Source of the DNA: Pseudomonas sp. J452
GTDB lineage: Bacteria > Pseudomonadota > Gammaproteobacteria > Pseudomonadales > Pseudomonadaceae
Reading direction: 5' to 3'
Assembly (NCBI RefSeq): GCF_024666525.1
Contig: NZ_CP088294.1
Location: 3,348,001 to 3,412,000 of the forward strand
Length of the DNA stretch: 64,000 nucleotides
Positions 34,329-42,894 of the stretch are shown here, piece by piece. The notes below the pieces were generated by a model that made no database searches, was not told the DNA's origin, and was given only the letters and a program-made list of their open reading frames with translations. Position 1 is the stretch's first letter, and each line of letters starts with the position of its first letter. The translations under genes were made by a program, and so were the position numbers.

Positions 34329-36533
34329 ATGAGCTTCGACGCCGATGAAGAAATCCTCCAGGACTTCCTGGTAGAGGCCGGCGAAATTCTTGAGTTGCTG
34401 TCCGAACAACTGGTCGAGCTGGAAAGTCGACCGGATGATACGGACCTGCTCAATGCTATTTTCCGCGGTTTTCACACGGTCAAAGGGGGCGCGGGTTTCC
34501 TCCAGCTGAACGAGCTGGTGGAGTGCTGCCATATCGCGGAAAACGTCTTCGACATCCTGCGCAAGGGTGAACGGCGAGTCACTGCCGAGCTGATGGACGT
34601 GGTGCTGCAGGCTCTGGATGCGGTCAACGAGATGTTCAGCCAGGTGCGCGAGCGTTCAGCTGTCACTCCGGCTTCGCCCGAGTTGCTGGCGGCGCTGGCG
34701 CGCTTGGCCGACCCGGAAAGCGCGGATGAAGTGGCCGAGCCCGAAGCGGAACTGGAAGCCGAAGAGGCGCCCGCCGAGGTTGCCTCCGGTGACATCACCG
34801 ATAGCGAGTTCGAGCAGTTGCTCGAAGCGATCAGTGAGCCGGATGAGCAGGGCGCGGCTCCCGCGGCAGCTTCCGGTGATGAAATCACCGATGACGAATT
34901 CGAATCGTTGCTCGATCAGCTACACGGCAAGGGCAAGTTCGCCGAGCCAGTCGTAGCTGCGCCAACTGCGGCCGCGGCTGCCCCGGCCAAGGCCGGTGAC
35001 GAGATCACCGATGACGAGTTCGAGGCGCTGCTTGACCAGTTGCATGGCAAGGGCAAGTTTGTAGCCGCTGAGGAAGAGCCGGCTCCCGTTGTTGCTAAAG
35101 CGCCGGCTAGCGCGGCAGCGGGCGACGACATCACCGATGACGAGTTCGAAGCACTGCTCGATCAGTTGCACGGCAAAGGCAAGTTCGACGAAACCGCCGT
35201 GCTGCCGGCTGCCGCTCCTGTAGCGGCGGTGAAAGCCGCTCCGCCGGCCAAACCTGCTGTCGCCAAGCCGGCCGCCAAACCTGCGGCTAAGGCCGAGCCG
35301 GTCAAGGCTGCCGCGCCACCACCTCCAGCCGCAGCAGCAGACAAAGCTCCAGCAGCAGCCAGCGAAGCCGAGACCACGGTACGGGTGGATACCGCGCGCC
35401 TGGACGAGATCATGAACATGGTCGGTGAGCTGGTGCTGGTGCGTAACCGTCTGGTGCGCCTGGGCCTGAACAGCGGCGACGAAGCCATGTCCAAGGCCGT
35501 TTCCAACCTCGATGTGGTGACTGCGGATCTGCAGACCTCGGTCATGAAGACCCGCATGCAGCCGATCAAGAAGGTCTTCGGCCGTTTCCCGCGGCTGGTT
35601 CGCGATCTGGCGCGCCAACTGAAGAAAGAGATCAACCTGGAACTGGTCGGTGAAGAAACCGACCTCGACAAGAACCTGGTCGAGGCGCTGGCCGATCCAC
35701 TGGTGCACTTGGTACGCAACGCAGTCGACCACGGTATCGAAATGCCGGAAGAGCGCGAGGCCTCGGGCAAGGCACGTGGTGGTCGAGTGGTGCTGTCGGC
35801 CGAGCAGGAGGGCGACCACATCCTGCTGTCGATCTCCGACGACGGCAAAGGCATGGATCCGGAAATCCTGCGTGCCAAGGCCGTGGAAAAGGGCCTGATG
35901 GACAAGGATGCGGCCGATCGCCTGAGCGAGACCGAGTGCTTCAATCTGATCTTCGCCCCGGGCTTCTCGACCAAAACCGAGATTTCCGACGTGTCCGGGC
36001 GTGGCGTTGGCATGGACGTGGTGAAAACCAAGATTTCCCAGCTCAACGGCATCATCAACGTGCACTCGGTCAAGGACCAGGGTTCGAAGATCATCATCAA
36101 GGTGCCGCTGACCCTGGCGATCATGCCGACCCTGATGGTCATGCTCGGCAATCAGGCTTTTGCCTTCCCGCTGGTCAACGTCAACGAGATCTTCCACCTC
36201 GACCTGTCACGCACCAACGTGGTGGACGGTCAGGAAGTGGTGATCGTGCGCGACAAGGCGTTGCCGCTGTTCTATCTCAAGCGCTGGCTGGTGCGTGGCG
36301 CCAGCTACGAAGAGCAGCGTGAAGGTCATGTGGTGATTCTTACCGTTGGCAGCCAGCGCATCGGCTTCGTGGTCGATCAACTGGTCGGTCAGGAGGAAGT
36401 GGTGATCAAACCACTGGGCAAGATGTTGCAGGGCACTCCGGGCATGTCCGGCGCGACCATTACCGGCGACGGGCGCATAGCCCTGATCCTCGACGTGCCG
36501 AGTATGCTCAAGCGCTACGCACGTCGCATCTGA
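34329..36533 (+). CDS. cheA: Chemotaxis histidine kinase CheA with repeated linker motif
   Basis: CheA (734 residues) is the kinase of the polar chemoreceptor array. P1 (Hpt) holds the phospho-acceptor His49 in RGFHTVKGGAGF. P3 dimerisation begins near 349 (TTVRVDTARLDEIMN), P4 ATPase near 410-590 (N-box NAVDHGIEMPEERE) and P5 CheW-like near 595-734. No globular P2 is obvious. Instead the linker (about 130-345) is Ala/Pro/Glu rich and carries four related peptides: ITDSEFEQLLEAI (156-168) and three copies of ITDDEFExLLDQLHGKGKF starting at residues 186, 226 and 268. They resemble CheY-binding peptides. The ATG at 34329 follows GGAG. Confidence 0.97.
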   Translation: MSFDADEEILQDFLVEAGEILELLSEQLVELESRPDDTDLLNAIFRGFHTVKGGAGFLQLNELVECCHIAENVFDILRKGERRVTAELMDVVLQALDAVNEMFSQVRERSAVTPASPELLAALARLADPESADEVAEPEAELEAEEAPAEVASGDITDSEFEQLLEAISEPDEQGAAPAAASGDEITDDEFESLLDQLHGKGKFAEPVVAAPTAAAAAPAKAGDEITDDEFEALLDQLHGKGKFVAAEEEPAPVVAKAPASAAAGDDITDDEFEALLDQLHGKGKFDETAVLPAAAPVAAVKAAPPAKPAVAKPAAKPAAKAEPVKAAAPPPPAAAADKAPAAASEAETTVRVDTARLDEIMNMVGELVLVRNRLVRLGLNSGDEAMSKAVSNLDVVTADLQTSVMKTRMQPIKKVFGRFPRLVRDLARQLKKEINLELVGEETDLDKNLVEALADPLVHLVRNAVDHGIEMPEEREASGKARGGRVVLSAEQEGDHILLSISDDGKGMDPEILRAKAVEKGLMDKDAADRLSETECFNLIFAPGFSTKTEISDVSGRGVGMDVVKTKISQLNGIINVHSVKDQGSKIIIKVPLTLAIMPTLMVMLGNQAFAFPLVNVNEIFHLDLSRTNVVDGQEVVIVRDKALPLFYLKRWLVRGASYEEQREGHVVILTVGSQRIGFVVDQLVGQEEVVIKPLGKMLQGTPGMSGATITGDGRIALILDVPSMLKRYARRI
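34875..35187 (+). repeat. In-frame tandem repeats within cheA
   Basis: Three copies of a conserved 66-nt unit begin at 34875, 34995 and 35121 (periods 120 and 126 nt, both multiples of 3), separated by variable Ala/Pro-coding spacers. A more diverged fourth copy lies upstream at about 34788-34835. The encoded peptide is far better conserved than the spacers. Confidence 0.9.
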
Positions 36534-36573
36534 TTGATTGCGGTCTGGCAACGCCAACCGCTCAGGAGTGTTT

Positions 36574-37698
36574 ATGGCTGTCAAGGTCCTGGTGGTGGAC
36601 GATTCCGGCTTCTTCCGTCGCCGGGTATCGGAAATTCTCTCCGCCGACCCGAATATCCAGGTGGTCGGTACCGCGACCAATGGCCGCGAGGCGATCGATC
36701 AGGCGCTGGCATTGAAGCCGGACGTGATCACCATGGACTACGAGATGCCGATGATGGACGGCATCACGGCGGTACGGAACATCATGCAGCGCTGCCCGAC
36801 GCCGGTATTGATGTTCTCCTCGCTGACCCACGAAGGCGCCCGGGTCACCCTGGATGCGCTGGATGCCGGCGCGGTGGATTTTCTGCCGAAGAACTTCGAA
36901 GACATCTCGCGTAACCCGGAGAAGGTTAAGGCGCTGCTGTGTGAGAAGGTTCATTCGATTGCCCGCAGTAACCGCCGTAATAGCGGCTACAGTTCGGCGC
37001 CCGCAGCGGCTCCGGTTACGCCTGCCGCGACCGCCCGAAGTGCCGCGCCCGCAGCAGCTCCGGCTGCACGGGTGGCGACTGCAGCGGCCGGCACCACGGC
37101 GTCTGCCGGGGGAAGCTCGCCCGCCCCAAAGCGTAAATCCTACAAGCTGGTGGCCATCGGTACGTCTACCGGTGGCCCGGTGGCCCTGCAGCGGGTGTTG
37201 ACTCAGCTGCCGGCCAATTTTCCGTCGCCCATTGTGCTGATCCAGCACATGCCGGCTGCTTTCACCAAGGCATTCGCCGAACGGCTGGACAAGCTGTGCC
37301 GGATTTCCGTCAAGGAAGCCGAGGATGGTGACGTGCTGCGCCCCGGTCTGGCTCTGCTGGCGCCCGGTGGCAAGCAGATGATGGTCGATCCGCGCGGCAC
37401 TGTGCGCATCCTGCCGGGCGATGAGCGTCTGAACTACAAACCCTGTGTCGACATTACCTTCGGCTCGGCCGCCAAGTCGTACAACGACAAGGTGCTGGCC
37501 GTGGTTCTTACCGGCATGGGTGCCGATGGCCGCGAAGGTGCTCGTCTGCTCAAGCAGAGTGGCAGCCAGGTGTGGGCACAGGACGAGGCCAGCTGTGTGA
37601 TCTATGGCATGCCGATGGCCATCGTCAAAGCTGACCTGGCGGATGCGGTATACGGTCTCGAAGATATTGGCCGGCATCTGGCTGAGGCCTGTATCTGA
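36574..37698 (+). CDS. cheB: Chemoreceptor methylesterase CheB
   Basis: CheB (374 residues) removes methyl groups from, and deamidates, MCPs when its receiver is phosphorylated by CheA. The receiver (1-120) has [13 protein letters not shown] and [14 protein letters not shown] long Ala/Pro/Ser linker (about 140-190) leads to the esterase domain with catalytic Ser in [11 protein letters not shown], His in LIQHMPAAF and Asp in LTGMGADG. The ATG at 36574 follows AGGAG at 36564-36568. Its stop shares one base with motC. Confidence 0.96.
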   Translation: MAVKVLVVDDSGFFRRRVSEILSADPNIQVVGTATNGREAIDQALALKPDVITMDYEMPMMDGITAVRNIMQRCPTPVLMFSSLTHEGARVTLDALDAGAVDFLPKNFEDISRNPEKVKALLCEKVHSIARSNRRNSGYSSAPAAAPVTPAATARSAAPAAAPAARVATAAAGTTASAGGSSPAPKRKSYKLVAIGTSTGGPVALQRVLTQLPANFPSPIVLIQHMPAAFTKAFAERLDKLCRISVKEAEDGDVLRPGLALLAPGGKQMMVDPRGTVRILPGDERLNYKPCVDITFGSAAKSYNDKVLAVVLTGMGADGREGARLLKQSGSQVWAQDEASCVIYGMPMAIVKADLADAVYGLEDIGRHLAEACI

Positions 37699-38437
37699 TG
37701 GATGTACTGAGTCTTGTTGGGATCATCCTGGCATTTGTCGCCATCATCGGTGGCAATTACCTCGAGGGAGGCCACCTTGGGGCTCTGGTCAATGGCCCTG
37801 CCGCGCTGATCGTGATTGGTGGCACCCTGGGTGCGGCGTTTCTGCAGGCGCCGGTCAGTGTGTTCAAGCGCGCGCTGGTCATCTTGCGCTGGATTTTTTT
37901 CCCCCGCGGATCGATCTGGCCGGTGGTATCAGCAAGGTTGTCGGCTGGAGCATGACCGCGCGCAAGGAAGGGTTGCTCGGGTTGGAGCCGATTGCCGACA
38001 CCGAGGATGATCCCTACGCACGCAAGGGGCTGCAGCTGCTGGTCGATGGCGCCGAGCCTGAGGCCATCCGCAGCATTCTCGAAGTCGACCTGTACACCCA
38101 GGAAGGCCGCGATATCCAGGCCGCCAAGATCTACGAAAGCATGGGCGGCTACTCGCCGACCATCGGCATCATCGGTGCGGTGATGGGCCTGATCCATGTG
38201 ATGGGCAACCTGGCCGACCCGAGCAAGCTGGGTAGCGGTATTGCCGTGGCTTTCGTCGCCACCATCTATGGCGTGGCCTTCGCCAACCTGTTGCTGTTGC
38301 CGGTGGGCAACAAGCTCAAGGCCATTGCCGGCCGCCAGTCGTGCTATCGCGAGATGCTGCTGGAAGGCATTCTGTCCATTGCCGAGGGCGAGAACCCGCG
38401 CTCCATCGAGCTGAAGCTGCAAGGCTTCATGGACTGA
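37698..38437 (+). pseudogene. motC: Flagellar stator protein MotC, split by a -1 frameshift
   Basis: MotC is the MotA-type proton-channel subunit of the second Pseudomonas stator, used for swarming and high load. The gene starts at 37698 ([19 protein letters not shown]) and reads correctly to about codon 68, then runs out of frame to a stop at 37955. The rest of MotC (PPRIDLAGGISKVVGWSMTA onward, to 38437) continues in the -1 frame. The total of 740 nt is one base short of a 246-codon gene. The break is at T7C5 (37894-37905). It may be a sequencing error, a real mutation, phase variation or -1 programmed frameshifting, because T_TTT_TTC sits exactly in frame. Downstream motD looks intact. Confidence 0.9.
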
Positions 38438-38455
38438 CAGGGGCAGGGGACCGAC

Positions 38456-39334
38456 ATGGCCCGGCGACGCAACCACGAAGAACATGAGAATCACGAGCGC
38501 TGGCTGGTGTCCTACGCGGACTTCATCACCCTGCTGTTCGCCTTCTTTGTGGTGATGTACTCGATTTCTTCGATTAACGAAGGTAAGTACAAGGTGCTTT
38601 CGCAGAGCCTGGTCGGGGTGTTCAGCGAGCCGGAACGGGCGATCAAGCCAATTCCCATCGGCGAAGAGAAACCGCGCACCACGGAGCCCGATCACACGAT
38701 GGTCGAGGACAACCCGAACAGTTCATCGCCGCAGGCGAAAGATCCGCTGCAAGAGATTGCCAGCAACGTGCGTGAAGCCTTCGGTGACCTGATCAATGCC
38801 GAGCAGCTGACCGTGCGCGGCAACGAGCTATGGATCGAGATCGAGCTGAACTCCAGCCTGCTGTTCCCTAGCGGCGATGCGGTGCCGAACGAGCTGGCCT
38901 TCACCTTGATCGACAAGGTGGCGAAGATCCTCGCGCCTTACGAGAACCCGATCCATGTCGAAGGCTTTACCGACAATCTGCCGATCAGTACGGCTGAGTA
39001 CCCCAGCAACTGGGAACTGTCGACAGCGCGTGCGGCCAGCATCGTGCGCATGCTGGCGATGGATGGGGTTGATCCGGGGCGCCTGGCTGCGGTGGGGTAT
39101 GGGGAATTCCAGCCGGTGGCGGACAACGCCACCGCGGACGGGCGCGCGCGTAACCGCCGTGTGGTGCTGGTGATCTCGCGTAATCTGGAGGTAAGGCGCA
39201 GTATCAGTGGAACAGGCAGTGCCAATGCCAAGCCCGATGCGGCGCTGCAACGGGCTGGCACGCAACCTGCACCGGTGACACCGCTAGCGGTCCCTGCTGG
39301 GGATTCCGCCAATATTCCGACGCCTGCGCCATGA
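38456..39334 (+). CDS. motD: Flagellar stator protein MotD
   Basis: MotD (292 residues) is the MotB-type partner of MotC. The proton-accepting Asp22 lies in SYADFITLLFAFFVVMY, the single membrane helix (about 20-42) followed by a plug-like segment. The OmpA-type peptidoglycan-binding domain is at about 130-245 (HVEGFTDNLPIS, NWELSTARA, GRARNRRVVLVI). A Pro/Ala tail ends the protein. It is 18 nt downstream of the motC stop. MotD is of little use as a stator without MotC. Confidence 0.95.
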   Translation: MARRRNHEEHENHERWLVSYADFITLLFAFFVVMYSISSINEGKYKVLSQSLVGVFSEPERAIKPIPIGEEKPRTTEPDHTMVEDNPNSSSPQAKDPLQEIASNVREAFGDLINAEQLTVRGNELWIEIELNSSLLFPSGDAVPNELAFTLIDKVAKILAPYENPIHVEGFTDNLPISTAEYPSNWELSTARAASIVRMLAMDGVDPGRLAAVGYGEFQPVADNATADGRARNRRVVLVISRNLEVRRSISGTGSANAKPDAALQRAGTQPAPVTPLAVPAGDSANIPTPAP

Positions 39335-39386
39335 GGCGACAATCAGTTCTCGGTAAGGTAATGGCCGTGCCGGGAGGACGATGAAG

Positions 39387-40175
39387 ATGAAAGTCTGGGC
39401 AGTAGCCAATCAAAAAGGTGGGGTCGGCAAGACCACCACATCCATCGCTCTGGCCGGCCTGCTGGCCGATGCCGGCAAGCGCGTGGTGATAGTCGACCTC
39501 GATCCGCATGGTTCGATGACCAGCTATTTCGGGCATGACCCGGACAGCCTGGAGCACAGCTGTTTCGACCTGTTCCAGCACCAGGGCGCTGTGCCTGAAG
39601 GCTTGCCGGCGCGCCTGTTGCTGCCGACCAGCAATGAGCGTATTTCACTGCTGCCCTCCAGTACCGCGCTGGCCACGCTCGAGCGCCAATCGCCGGGGCA
39701 GAGTGGCCTGGGTCTGGTGATTGCCAAGAGCCTGGCGCAGTTATGGAACCAGTTCGACCACGCGATCATCGACAGCCCGCCGTTGCTCGGCGTGCTGATG
39801 GTCAACGCGCTGGCAGCCAGCCAGCAGCTGGTGATTCCGGTACAGACCGAATTCCTCGCGGTAAAAGGCCTGGAGCGCATGGTCAGTACCCTGGCCATGA
39901 TCAACCGCTCGCGCAAGCAGGCCTTGCCCTACACCATCGTGCCGACTCTGTTCGACCGTCGTACCCAGGCCTCGCTGAATACCCTGCGGGTGCTGCGCAA
40001 TTCCTATCCGGAGCATCTGTGGCAGGCTTACGTGCCGGTTGATACGCGCTTGCGCGACGCCAGCCGTGCCGGGCAGACCCCTTCACAGTTCGATGGCAAC
40101 AGCCGTGGCGTGATTGCCTACCGGGCCTTGCTCAAGCATCTGCTGGCGGCATCACCAGCAACCCAGGTAGCCTGA
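39387..40175 (+). CDS. parC: ParA-like ATPase ParC for chemotaxis array placement
   Basis: This 262-residue ParA-family ATPase has Walker A QKGGVGKTTT (Lys10-Gly-Gly-Val-Gly-Lys15) and an Asp-rich Walker A' loop (VDLDPHGSMTSYF). In Vibrio, ParC with ParP brings the chemoreceptor array to the pole; the same parC-parP-cheW order is seen here, so that role is likely. Two ATGs are possible (39381 and 39387). GGAGG at 39373-39377 is 9 nt from 39387 and only 3 nt from 39381, which favours 39387. Confidence 0.88.
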   Translation: MKVWAVANQKGGVGKTTTSIALAGLLADAGKRVVIVDLDPHGSMTSYFGHDPDSLEHSCFDLFQHQGAVPEGLPARLLLPTSNERISLLPSSTALATLERQSPGQSGLGLVIAKSLAQLWNQFDHAIIDSPPLLGVLMVNALAASQQLVIPVQTEFLAVKGLERMVSTLAMINRSRKQALPYTIVPTLFDRRTQASLNTLRVLRNSYPEHLWQAYVPVDTRLRDASRAGQTPSQFDGNSRGVIAYRALLKHLLAASPATQVA

Positions 40176-40203
40176 AATGCTGGCCTATGCTGAGGGTATC
40201 GGT

Positions 40204-40231
40204 TCAAGTGATGCAGTAGGCCGGCCGATAG
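40204..40231 (+). promoter_or_regulatory. Candidate sigma-28 site before parP
   Basis: TCAA at 40204-40207 and GCCGATAG at 40224-40231 resemble the Pseudomonas FliA consensus, but the spacer is 16 nt rather than 15. It lies 32 nt before parP. Confidence 0.4.
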
Positions 40232-40262
40232 GTTGTAGAACCCTTTTTTGTGGAAGTCCGTC

Positions 40263-41099
40263 ATGAGTCGTACTGTTGCCACCGCCACCCGCCCTCAGCA
40301 GGCCTTGCAGTCCTATCTGGATGCCTTGCTGCAGGAAGCGGCTGCCGAGCTGGAACAGAGCATCACTCTGGACGAATTCGAAGCGGCGGTTATCGAGGAA
40401 CAGGTGCGTGATGCGCGCCTGACGCCGCATCCAGTGCTTGCCGCTGCCATCGAGCGGCCGCTGGCGCTGGCGGAAGCGCGGCCCCTGGTCCTGCCTACGA
40501 TCGAGTTGCCGCCTACCGTCAGCGTGCCGGTAATTGAACCTGTTGCGCCGGTGGTCGAGGCGCGGGTCGAGCAGCAGGAACTGCAACCTCCGGTCGAGCC
40601 GGCCAAGTTCAGCGTCGATGGCCGGCCAAGCTGGGCCGAGGACTCTTTCGAGTGCCTGCTGTTCGATGTCGCCGGCCTCACCCTGGCTGTGCCGCTGGTG
40701 TGCCTGGGGACCATCTACCCGCTGGCCAATGCCGAGCTGACTCCCTTGTTCGGCCAGCCCGACTGGTTTCTCGGCATATTGCCCAGCCAGGCTGGCAATC
40801 TGAAGGTGCTGGATACGGCGCGCTGGGTCATGCCCGAACGCTACCGTGACGACTTCCGCGATGGCCTGCAGTACGTGATTTCGGTCGAAGGCTATGAGTG
40901 GGGGTTGGCGGTGCATCAGGTCAGCCGTTCCATCCGCCTGGTGCCGGACGAAATCAAGTGGCGCAGCCACCGCAGCCAGCGACCCTGGTTGGCCGGTACG
41001 GTGATCGAACACATGTGCGCGCTGCTGGATGTGTCCGCCCTGGCCGAGTTGATCGCCAGTGGTGCGACGCGCAAGCAGGCAGCCACCAAGCGCCATTAA
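40263..41099 (+). CDS. parP: ParP-like CheW-domain protein
   Basis: This 278-residue protein has a C-terminal CheW-like domain (about 125-270, ECLLFDVAGLTLAVPLVCLG and FLGILPSQAGNLKVLDTARW), matching ParP, which couples the array to ParC and the pole through an array-integration domain. The N-terminal half is Pro/Glu rich and contains ITLDEFEAAV (34-43), a weak match to the CheA linker repeats. The ATG at 40263 is favoured over the in-frame start at 40248 by its conserved MSRTVATA start. cheW follows after a small hairpin. Confidence 0.85.
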   Translation: MSRTVATATRPQQALQSYLDALLQEAAAELEQSITLDEFEAAVIEEQVRDARLTPHPVLAAAIERPLALAEARPLVLPTIELPPTVSVPVIEPVAPVVEARVEQQELQPPVEPAKFSVDGRPSWAEDSFECLLFDVAGLTLAVPLVCLGTIYPLANAELTPLFGQPDWFLGILPSQAGNLKVLDTARWVMPERYRDDFRDGLQYVISVEGYEWGLAVHQVSRSIRLVPDEIKWRSHRSQRPWLAGTVIEHMCALLDVSALAELIASGATRKQAATKRH

Positions 41100-41107
41100 T
41101 TTGCTCG

Positions 41108-41126
41108 GCCCCGCCTGGCGCGGGGC
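41108..41126 (+). terminator. Hairpin between parP and cheW
   Basis: GCCCCGC at 41108-41114 pairs with GCGGGGC at 41120-41126 around a 5-nt loop, 9 nt after the parP stop. There is no T-run, so it may be a weak terminator or an mRNA-stability element. Confidence 0.45.
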
Positions 41127-41194
41127 TCTATAGTAATGACAGCGGGGTGCACCCGCGTATGCCGCCCAATGCGGTTCTAGACGAGGCTAGGGAA

Positions 41195-41674
41195 ATGAAG
41201 AAAACGTCTGCGCAAGGTACTGAAGATCCCATCCTGCAGTGGGTAACCTTCCGCCTGGATAACGAGACCTACGGCATCAACGTGATGCAGGTCCAGGAAG
41301 TGTTGCGCTACACCGAAATCGCCCCGGTTCCGGGTGCTCCTGCCTATGTGCTGGGCATCATCAACCTGCGTGGCAATGTGGTGACAGTCATCGACACCCG
41401 CCAGCGCTTTGGCCTCGACTCGGCGGAAGTTACCGATAACACCCGCATCGTGATTATCGAGGCGGACAAACAAGTGGTTGGCATCCTCGTCGACAGCGTG
41501 GCGGAAGTGGTCTACCTGCGTCAGTCCGAGGTCGAGACCGCGCCGAACGTGGGCAACGACGAGTCCGCCAAGTTCATCCAGGGCGTCTGCAACAAGAACG
41601 GCGAGCTGCTGATCCTGGTCGAACTGGACAAGATGATGTCCGAAGAAGAATGGTCCGAGCTGGAGAGTTTCTGA
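41195..41674 (+). CDS. cheW: Chemotaxis adaptor CheW
   Basis: CheW (159 residues) bridges MCPs and CheA. Two SH3-like halves are seen with LQWVTFRLDNETYGINV and VLGIINLRGNVVTVIDTRQR. I chose the ATG at 41195 (MKKTSAQGTEDPI), preceded by AGGGAA; upstream in-frame sequence overlaps parP and encodes nothing known. A DUF2802 gene follows after 3 nt. Confidence 0.96.
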   Translation: MKKTSAQGTEDPILQWVTFRLDNETYGINVMQVQEVLRYTEIAPVPGAPAYVLGIINLRGNVVTVIDTRQRFGLDSAEVTDNTRIVIIEADKQVVGILVDSVAEVVYLRQSEVETAPNVGNDESAKFIQGVCNKNGELLILVELDKMMSEEEWSELESF

Positions 41675-41677
41675 CCC

Positions 41678-42082
41678 ATGCTGGAGATCGCGGTGGCCGT
41701 GCTTGGCCTGTTCTGTGTACTGCTCGCAGGTACCTGCCTTTGGCTGGTGATGACCCTGCGCCAGCAGGCACAGCTGCAGAGTGAGCGCGACACCGTGCGT
41801 GACCAGCGCCTGCGCGAGCTGAGCCGGCGCCTCGATACCTACCTGACCGGTAGTATCCGCATGGGCGAAGAGCTGCATGAACTGCGCCGGGTGGTGGCGC
41901 CGCTGCCGGACAAGCTCAACCAGATGGAGCAGCGCGATCCTTCCAGCCTGTCCTTCACCCAGGCTGCACGCCTGGCCGGCATGGGCGCCAGTGTCGATGA
42001 CCTGACCCATTCCTGCGGCCTGACCAAGGCCGAAGCCGAGCTGGTCAGCAAGCTGCAGCTGGCGCAGAAACAGCGCTCCTGA
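41678..42082 (+). CDS. DUF2802 membrane-anchored protein
   Basis: A 134-residue protein with an N-terminal membrane helix (about 3-27), a coiled-coil segment (30-85) and a C-terminal DUF2802 domain with the helix-turn-helix-like VDDLTHSCGLTKAEAELVSKL read in two pieces. It is a standard neighbour of cheW in pseudomonads, of unknown function. The start is 3 nt after cheW, so the two are cotranslated. A MITE-like element starts 4 nt after the stop. Confidence 0.8.
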   Translation: MLEIAVAVLGLFCVLLAGTCLWLVMTLRQQAQLQSERDTVRDQRLRELSRRLDTYLTGSIRMGEELHELRRVVAPLPDKLNQMEQRDPSSLSFTQAARLAGMGASVDDLTHSCGLTKAEAELVSKLQLAQKQRS

Positions 42083-42086
42083 ATTC

Positions 42087-42345
42087 TTAGAACCTGTTTA
42101 CGATCTCCTGGCTGTCGGCCATCCTGCGTTAAAAATGACCTCGGAAAGCGGCTTGCCGCTAACGCGCTTTAGCGCGACCCGAAGGGCGAGTGAAACGAGT
42201 CATGCTCATTTACAACTCGTAAACTCCGCTTCCTCGGCCATTTGATTCGCTGACGCTCACCCTTCGGGCCAGCCTGCGGCTGTTACTCCCTCTGGTCGTT
42301 GCGCCTTGTCTGGCTCTAATCCAGAAGCTCGTAAACAGGTTCTTA
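42087..42345. mobile_element. MITE-like element with terminal inverted repeats
   Basis: GAACCTGTTTACGA at 42090-42103 and its exact reverse complement at 42329-42342 bound a 253-bp segment, flanked by TTA at 42087-42089 and TTA at 42343-42345, which would be a 3-bp target duplication. The inside has smaller palindromes (AGCGGCTTGCCGCT, CGCGCTTTAGCGCG) and no reading frame. TNA duplication is typical of some IS5-group elements; that link is inference. This element fills most of the 371-nt gap between the DUF2802 gene and the rhodanese gene. Confidence 0.7.
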
Positions 42346-42453
42346 CTCCCTCCTGCTCTTAACCCTTCGCCAGCCTGCGCGAATGGTTCCAAGCCGCCGA
42401 CGGCCGTCCACCTAAGCTGAAACTCAGGTCTTGCCTTCCCGTGGAGGTCTGCC

Positions 42454-42894
42454 ATGCGTTGCAGTCTGCTGTTGTTATGTCTGTTGCTGGTCTGGCGCGT
42501 GGAAGCCGCCGAGGCGCCGCTGGAGGTCAAGGGAGCGACCACGGTGAATGCCATCCAGGCCCGCCAGCTGTATGAATTCGGTGTGCTGTTCATCGATGTG
42601 CGACCCGCGCGCGAGTGGGCGTGGGGGCATGTGCACGGCGCCTTGCATCTGGATCTGAATGGCCGTTTCGCCGATCTGGCCGAGCCGGCCTGGCCGCGCA
42701 GCATGCCGATCGTGCTGTACTGCGACAGCGAGGTCTGCCCGCACAGCGCGGAAGCGGCCCAGCGCGCCGTAGGCTGGGGCTTCCAGCAGGTGTACTACTT
42801 CCGCTCCGGCTATTTTGCCTGGCAGTTGCTGGACTTCCCGCTGGGCAAGGGCAGTGAGAACGAGATGCTCGCGCTTATTCTTGAGGGGCGCTGA
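42454..42894 (+). CDS. Secreted rhodanese-like protein
   Basis: A 146-residue single rhodanese domain with a cleavable signal peptide (about 1-19, LLLLCLLLVWRVEA), so it is probably periplasmic. The active-site loop is YCDSEVCPHSAEAA, with the expected Cys near residue 90 and an unusual second Cys. Secreted rhodanese proteins carry sulfur or affect redox state; substrate unknown. GGAGG at 42444-42448 supports the ATG. Its 3' end overlaps the convergent FlhB-like gene by 20 nt. Confidence 0.85.
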   Translation: MRCSLLLLCLLLVWRVEAAEAPLEVKGATTVNAIQARQLYEFGVLFIDVRPAREWAWGHVHGALHLDLNGRFADLAEPAWPRSMPIVLYCDSEVCPHSAEAAQRAVGWGFQQVYYFRSGYFAWQLLDFPLGKGSENEMLALILEGR

